Notes under the pieces: model-generated
Database searches by the model: none
Told to the model about the DNA's origin: nothing
The model's input: the letters and a program-made list of their open reading frames with translations, nothing else
Made by a program: the position numbers and the translations under genes
In this document: positions 58,140-64,000 of the stretch, piece by piece
Layout: every line of letters starts with the position of its first letter
How positions within the stretch are numbered: position 1 is the first letter of the stretch
From: Zygaena filipendulae
Lineage: Eukaryota; Arthropoda; Insecta; Lepidoptera; Zygaenidae
Direction: 5' to 3'
Assembly: GCA_907165275.2 (NCBI GenBank)
Contig: OU015653.1
Coordinates: 14,414,001 to 14,478,000 of the forward strand
Length of the DNA stretch: 64,000 nucleotides

Positions 58140-58315
58140 TCCTTACTAATATTATAAATGTGAAAGTGAGTTTGTTCGTTTATTTTTTGTCATAAAATCA
58201 TGCACGCACGTCTTCAGAGGTGGACTTAATACTAGTAATTTTACTACTGTTTATCCCGGAATTCCCGTGGGAGCTTCGAAATTACCGCGGGTGGAACCGC
58301 GGGGAACAGCTATAG
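58140..58315 (+). mobile_element. Helitron-like element, internally deleted
   Basis: Starts A^TCCTTACTAATATTATAAATG only 22 bp after the previous copy and ends TACCGCGGGTGGAACCGCGGG-GAACAGCTATAG. Part of the body is missing. Confidence 0.65.
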
Positions 58316-58355
58316 TAATAATTATAATACGCATTGTAACGGTTCTATAGTTGAA

Positions 58356-58583
58356 GTGGAACTATTTAGATTTGCAATAAGCCGAAAGGAATGTAATAAT
58401 ATTGTCAATCTGGTCCGTCTGTCCGACGTCTTCAGTGTTGAAAGTTTAGACAAAAGCCGCACTGAGATAGATTTCGAGTATTCGTTGATAGTTGATTCCG
58501 ATAGAACATTGTTAGAGACGAAGTCAAACGTAGATAGATACTTGAATGGAGAGAACCAAAGCTATTTGTGTGCAGATCCTTAA
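58356..58583 (+). CDS. Unrecognised 75-codon open frame
   Basis: Acidic/basic-balanced frame with the segment SVESLDKSRTEIDFEYSLIV. The composition looks more protein-like than most short frames in the window and it overlaps no repeat. There is no splice context, promoter or family match that I can point to, and chance is quite possible. Confidence 0.2.
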   Translation: MELFRFAISRKECNNIVNLVRLSDVFSVESLDKSRTEIDFEYSLIVDSDRTLLETKSNVDRYLNGENQSYLCADP

Positions 58584-59449
58584 GATTTCAAATAAGGTAT
58601 ACTATCTAACAGTATACCAAGTATACGTATACAACGTGTTAATGAATTAACCAAAAACCTGACACCCCTTTTAAAAAATAAACAATAATATGATTAAAAT
58701 ATATTTTTTGTCGAAAAAATTTATACTTTAAAAGTTATTCAACATTAGTTTGGAGGTGACCTATCTACGAAATTCCATGCCTACCGATTCGAATTTTTTT
58801 GCTGCGCGCGGCGTACGCGCCAAATATTGTATTATAAATAATTTAGACATGGGCTGATGAAAATGAAAAAATATAACCTATATTAAAACATGGTGCGATC
58901 GATTCACTAGTTGATTCTGAGTAAACTACTTTCTAGTTTTCAGTTAATTCATTAGCACGTTGTATATAAAACAGAGCCGTGTACAGACACGGGACGAAAA
59001 TGTTTGTGAATTATGTCAAGGGTGAAACCTAAACCTAACAGGTGCGGATCAAATTTACCTTAGGTTTCACCCTTGTCTATTTTGGAATTCTCTCTGGAAC
59101 TCTAAGTATCTATAGGTATTAAAAATATATAATTAGAGTATTGTGTTTAGTGCTCAAACTTAAATTACACGTAATAGCTTGATTTGCCTATTTTATTCGT
59201 AAAACCAGCTGCTATGAAAATACATTAAAAACTTAACTGTCAAATATGATATAACTGATCACAGATTTTCATACATGGGTAAGAAATATTAAACCAAATG
59301 GCTGTTTTCTTGTAAAACAGTACAAGTGAGAGAATTGAAACCCATTTTATCTTTAATAATTTATTTATTCAACCAAAAACTACAATCATTACAGGTATAT
59401 TATTATTATGCGGATTGTTTAAAAACATTCCATTAAAAATTATATCTCA

Positions 59450-59685
59450 CGGCCGCACTCAGAGTCGACTTTAATGATTGTTTAGTTAAGAATAGATTTT
59501 TAAAACAAAACTGCCGCAATCAGAGACGTTCAGTAAATTAATGTTAATCGCATTTAATGAGATGTAACTTAATTAGTTAAATGCCAATTAACATTAATTT
59601 ATTAAACTTGTATGATTGCGGCAGTTTTGTTTTAAAAATCTATACTTAACTAAGTAATCATTAAAGTCGACTCTGAGTGCGGCAG
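59450..59685 (-). mobile_element. Near-palindromic MITE, copy 3
   Basis: Same family as 45295 and 55277. The asymmetric centre shows that it is in the opposite orientation. The left terminus is slightly altered (CGGCCGCACTC). Flanks are TCA on the left and TAA on the right, a duplication with one mismatch. Confidence 0.75.
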
Positions 59686-59692
59686 TAAGATA

Positions 59693-59857
59693 TAAAATTC
59701 TCGTGTCACAATGTTCGTTCCCATACTCCTCCGAAACGGCTTGACCGATTCTCATGAAATTTTATATGCATATTCAGTAGGTCTGAGAATCGGCTACTAT
59801 CTATTTTTCATCCCGGAATTCCCGCGGGAACTCCGGAATTAATGCGGGGAACAGCTA
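59693..59857 (+). mobile_element. Helitron-like element, variant start
   Basis: ATAAAATTCTCGTGTCACAATG start variant, GGCTTGACCGATTCTCATG body, GGAATTCCCGCGGGAACTCC and GGGGAACAGCTA end. Its hairpin is shortened (AATGCGGGGAAC). Confidence 0.55.
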
Positions 59858-59869
59858 ATCACCGTAAAC

Positions 59870-59975
59870 TACTGTAAGGGGTACAAAGAAGGACGTAGAG
59901 TACCTACCTACTTTTTTCCCGCAACCTCCATGGGAACTCCGGAATTACCGCGGATGAAATCGCGGGGGCAGCTAG
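59870..59975 (+). mobile_element. Helitron-like 3' fragment
   Basis: GGGGTACAAAGAAGGACGTAG to TTACCGCGGATGAAATCGCGG-GGGCAGCTAG^T. The 5' half is absent. Confidence 0.6.
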
Positions 59976-60829
59976 TAATTTTAATAATATTTATTGAAAT
60001 ACACGTAGGTATTACTTACTCTAATCACACTCGAAGAAGTTTCACTTCAAAAATCCACTAAGTGTTTCAATATAAGAATCTTTGTTGACAATTACAAAGT
60101 AATAATGCCTTTGTTACATTAAGTTATCAGTCTATCCGACGTCAACGTTGTCGACCGGATATTAGTGGTGGAGCGGAAACGGAGGGGCTACTTCAGCCCC
60201 TTCACAATTTGTGTAGCTATATAGATATATATTACGTACATGAATAGTAGTATCTATATTCACCATTGATGATTGATTCACATAGATGATTACAAATGGT
60301 TCATTGTTTAGGACTTCACTCTATTTGATTGCAATAGAGATGAAGTAGTTGGCAATGCTTTGATCTATATAGTAACTTTATAATCTTTAAATGAAAAAAT
60401 AAAGTGACCACACAAACAAAAAATAAAATAAATAACTGCAAGTTATTTTATTTTTTCTTACTATTAAAAATCAGGAAATTATACATGGTAGAGCTTAGTA
60501 CCACAAAACGAAAATTCAATTATTTGATAGGTACCTCTTCTTTAATTAGAAAAATAATTTATACTTGTTGTATTACATGTGTCCTACAATAATTTCGTTT
60601 TTCATTAAGAATAAAATATGTCGTTCAATAAGCATTCATGGCACAGAGGAGCAATAATAGAAATACATCGCTAGACAACATTGCCATATCCTCCAATAAT
60701 AAAACTCGTCAGTCGAAGGCGGATCACAACTTATTATAGTAACAAATGAAGCGATAACAGACTTATATCTTTCTTCAATAAAACATCCTTTGCTACTTGA
60801 TCTCTAGACGACGATGACAATTTCCTTTG

Positions 60830-61095
60830 TTATTCCGATTGGGGAAGTGAAAGGGGTCTGGTTATGCTGGTTTTGCTGGCAGTTCGCGGGTCGCAATAGG
60901 AAAATTCATACAAGCCACGAATGCCTTCCGTTCGTCGCGGTGTGTCGAGGAAATGGATTCCCGAAGTGAAGACAACCGGCGCTGCTGGCAGCGTTGTTTT
61001 CATTGGTGTAGACGGGCAAACAGCCACGCTGGGACAGACAGACTCTACGTTCAATGAGCGCTGTGAATAGCTCGGAAGTTAAAATCTGCAGCATT
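60830..61095. other. Non-repetitive patch of higher GC content
   Basis: Overlapping 62- and 74-codon minus-strand frames do not resemble any protein known to me. No repeat motif. It could be conserved regulatory DNA or a decayed exon. Confidence 0.25.
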
Positions 61096-61437
61096 GGAAA
61101 ATTTGTTACAAATATGACGTTTTTGACAGACTTTAAGCGCTACTTTTGAAATGTCACATATTTTTTAAGGTTTATTCTGGCCTTGACGCCAGTTTAAGTC
61201 AGTCAAAGTTTAATTAACATTACCTTCTGAATAAGAGTTGAATCGATATCTTTAAAATCATCAACGCGATATGAAATGTGCTTTATAATTGATTTCAACA
61301 TTCCATGTTTTACTGGTTTTAAGTAATTTCGTCTTGAAATATCGCGATTAGCCTCATGTAGTATTATTATTACTTTAAACTCTGACCTTTAGGTCTTCTA
61401 CATTAACCTGGTTTTGGTACATCACTGGATAAGACAA

Positions 61438-61703
61438 TTTTTTTTTTTTCACTTCACAACACACAGATCTACTCGATCCCACCGTAAGCTATTACTAGCT
61501 TGTGTCGTGGAAACCAAGCAAACGTGGTATATAGGTATACTAATAGAATTACTTATATATTATACTATAGATTGTAAAACACACCCAGACTGGAAGGTAG
61601 AACCTTGTGTTCATCACACAAAGGGCACCCCCACCGGGAATCGAACTTGGAACCTCTTGATTAGCGGGCAGGCATGGTGACCTACTACGCCAATTGGGTC
61701 GTC
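61438..61703 (-). mobile_element. tRNA-derived SINE, reverse copy
   Basis: The reverse complement has the A box (TGGCGTAGTAGG), B box (AGTTCGATTCC) and the same body as 27464-27735, but ends in about 12 A residues (plus-strand T run at 61438-61449) instead of ATT repeats. The B-box G to A change probably weakens pol III use. Confidence 0.75.
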
Positions 61704-61709
61704 ACATTA

Positions 61710-62700
61710 ATGATTCGAGTCCAGCGATTGAAGCGATGGTATTTTTCGTTTCGAACGTGTATTTGCCACTTTGTTGTGTTCCTGTCAGCCCGTGTGTATT
61801 ATATAGAGCATTAACTAAAGTACAGTTCCGCTGATTTATATCCGTGTAACGGTCTCGGTGGTAAAATACATTATTATTTCACGCTTTCCTCGGTTTTTTC
61901 ATGAAACGATCGATGTTTCAATGTAATAGCTTAGCGAGTTTTGAATAGGAACAGCGTCCAATTCTCGTATTGCAATAGTGTACGTTTATTTTAGATTCTG
62001 TGATATCTGTCATTGGCATCGGTGTTTTGAATCTGTGGAACTTACTTTTTATGATCATAATATGGCCTAATCAGTTCTCTTAATTTTCCTACTGCTGGTG
62101 ATGGGCCATCGTAGAGCCTGATATGATTTTAAGTAATTTACAACTAACGAAATATCTAATGACGATACTTGAGTAATTCTATCCAGCGTTTACATCTTAC
62201 AAATTCAAATATCAGTATCAAAAACGGTCCAAGGTGGTCCAAGGTGAGATTAGTGCAGTGGTCGGTAGACACCTCTACCTACTTCTCCATGCGTTTGTTC
62301 ACTTGTTTATGGACCAGGAAAGGTTAAAATCTCATCTCAAAGGAAGTTGCTATCAAACATATATAAATTAATAGATAAAGGCGGAGTTACGTATACGTCA
62401 GATGCACTGAATAAAGTTTCGTCCAACCCAAAAGTTCAGAGAGTATCTTAATACATTAAGATGTTACAAGAAAGTAATACTTAATAATTATTTTAGGTGA
62501 AAATGGTGAAATGCTCGTGAAACTACACCACTTCTTACTAGATACTGTAGCTTATTATTGTGGTCTATATTATGTACCTACGTATAATATAATAGTAGTC
62601 AGCATACTGTAACTTGGATGCATCACGAAGAATCTGTAGACTTTGAAGTAATCACTTTACTCATTTAAAATTTTAAATCTTTCCACAGATTATGTCATCG
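61710..62700. other. Non-coding interval
   Basis: Nothing recognised; AT-rich with no ORF above about 60 codons. Confidence 0.3.
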
Positions 62701-62714
62701 ACAGTCATTCTTAT

Positions 62715-63001
62715 ATCCGACATAGCCCGAAGAATAGCAAACCTCAAGTGGTGGTAGTAGGCAGGGTACATATCTCAAAGAACTGACGGCCGATGAAGCA
62801 GAAAAGATCTAGGTATAGTGGCGACCACAAATCGGAAGACGCGACGTGGGTAGGCCTGCTACAAGGTGTCCACCTTGTCAATGACGAATTGAAAGTCGCG
62901 GGACGCGATTGGATGCGGGAAGCGCAGGACCGGCCGTTGTGACGATCCTTGGGGGCAGCGTATAGCCAACAGTGGACGTCTTTCAGCTGCTGTGATGAAT
63001 G
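62715..63001 (+). pseudogene. RTE-type LINE ORF 3'-terminal relic
   Basis: Translation reads RRIANLKWW, stops, then AGYISQRTDGR, and in the last third VAGRDWMREAQDRPL, a stop, and SLGAAYSQQWTSF. These are the conserved closing phrases of lepidopteran RTE-like reverse-transcriptase proteins. At least three in-frame stops are present and everything upstream is missing. The DNA ending GGACGTCTTTCAGCTGCTGTGATGA fits the tail of this group. Confidence 0.8.
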
Positions 63002-63036
63002 GGGATGTTGACTACTTTTGAAAATCAAAATTCTAA

Positions 63037-63254
63037 TTAGTCCGTCAGCTAGAAAATAAAAAACAATAGACACGTATTTTAAGTTTAGGGTGAGGGGGTC
63101 TTGACGTCACTAACCACTAAAACCGCCATACAAACTGTCCTGATAGTGACGTCACGCGAAATTTCAACTCAATGTATCGCCGTTATTTTTTGATTACGTA
63201 AAAAAAGAAAAAATACGTGTCCAATATTTTTTAATAATCTACAAGACAAACTAA
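63037..63254 (+). mobile_element. TTAGTCC-type MITE, complete copy
   Basis: Termini TTAGTCCGTC and GACAAACTAA; subterminal GACACGTATTTT and AAAATACGTGTC blocks form a longer inverted repeat, as do the central GACGTCAC motifs. 218 bp, no ORF. The target duplication is unclear because of the A-rich flank. Confidence 0.6.
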
Positions 63255-63682
63255 AAAAAAAGTTAGTCCACATGCTCATTATTCTTCAACTTCACTAATC
63301 ACCACAGTATATATACAGATTTTGTTTATAGATGAGTATCGTGCATCACGTAGTTTATATTATTTTGGATTCAGTCAGATTCAGCATTACGATAAAATCG
63401 TGAACTCTAAACGAGTTTACTGGAGAGCGCTCGTCCCTTGCACTGTTAGTTACAACGTGTATCACAGTAAATTATTTCGTACCGACAAACCCACTTGATA
63501 TTCAATACGGTCACTGTGCTGTGCTAACTCGAGTAACTGATAGTATTATTAATATAAAGCTAGTCGAGTTTACCCGTAATTTTGTTACAGGAATGGGTTA
63601 TTAAATTCTGTATTGTTGTTGAATTTAATAATTAATCAGTGGTTGGTTAGTGGCGGTAATTACTTTATTTGTTACATGTGTA

Positions 63683-63906
63683 TCCTTACTATCCTTACTC
63701 CTTACTAATATTATAAATGCGAAAATGAGTTTGTTTATTTATTTGTTTGTTTGTTATGCTTTTACGCCTTAACGGCTCAGCCGATCATCATGAAATTTTA
63801 CATGCACGTTGTCAGGGGTACCGAAAAGGACATACGATACTTTTAATCCCGGAATTCCCGCAGAAACTCCGAAATAACCGCGGATGAAACCGTGGGGAAC
63901 AGCTAG
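63683..63906 (+). mobile_element. Full Helitron-like element with triplicated start motif
   Basis: A^TCCTTACTATCCTTACTCCTTACTAATATTATAAATG repeats the start motif three times. The body has TGAAATTTTACATGCACGTTG and the end AACCGCGGATGAAACCGTGG-GGAACAGCTAG. The base after CTAG is A, not T. Confidence 0.65.
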
Positions 63907-64000
63907 AGACAAGGAGATACATTTATTTTTTGTTTTTCTTAGTAATATATATTTTGTAAAATAATGTTCATTATAATTAATTATATGAAATTAACTAAAA

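Overview
The window reads as a gene-poor, AT-rich stretch of a lepidopteran (moth or butterfly) nuclear genome. The evidence is a eukaryotic first coding exon ending in a GT splice donor, the lack of long open frames outside transposons, and many interspersed repeats of types common in Lepidoptera: A^T-inserted Helitron-like elements ending in a GC hairpin plus CTAG, a tRNA-headed SINE, and an RTE-type LINE tail. The species cannot be named from the sequence.

Host genes. Only one host gene is recognisable. The first coding exon (14173-14475, minus strand) encodes the N-terminus of a TMTC-family protein, best matching TMTC3, an ER multi-pass O-mannosyltransferase with TPR repeats. It is preceded by a CpG-rich promoter region (about 14476-15110) holding a perfect CLEAR-type palindrome GTCACGTGAC, and by a very G-rich tract (about 15280-15410). 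No second exon was recognised, so bases 1-14172 are probably mostly its first intron. A short open frame at the left edge (about 1-171, plus strand) may be the end of an exon of another gene; I do not recognise it.

Mobile DNA. The largest coding unit is an apparently intact non-LTR retrotransposon (15721-19495, minus) with one 1212-residue ORF (endonuclease, reverse transcriptase, RNase H, zinc knuckle), a perfect 12-bp target-site duplication, and a 34-nt A-run directly upstream of its ORF in place of ORF1. It sits inside an older Lepidoptera-type repeat. From 37045 to 44522 two apparently identical 236-bp LTR-like repeats flank 7 kb of DNA without gag or pol. The outer flanks share CTTG while the inner flanks do not, so the block looks like one inserted unit. 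It contains a five-copy 68-bp satellite and a broken reverse-transcriptase fragment. Other elements are three copies of a 237-bp near-palindromic MITE with TWA-type duplications, a 594-bp TIR element with a nested Helitron-like insertion, several smaller foldback elements, a SINE family, an RTE-type LINE relic, and a 0.55-kb repeat present at about 0.9 and 35.9 kb.

The rest (about 21-27 kb, 40-41.9 kb, 52-54 kb and 61.8-62.6 kb) is AT-rich non-coding DNA in which I see no gene. A few locally GC-rich, non-repetitive patches there could be regulatory.
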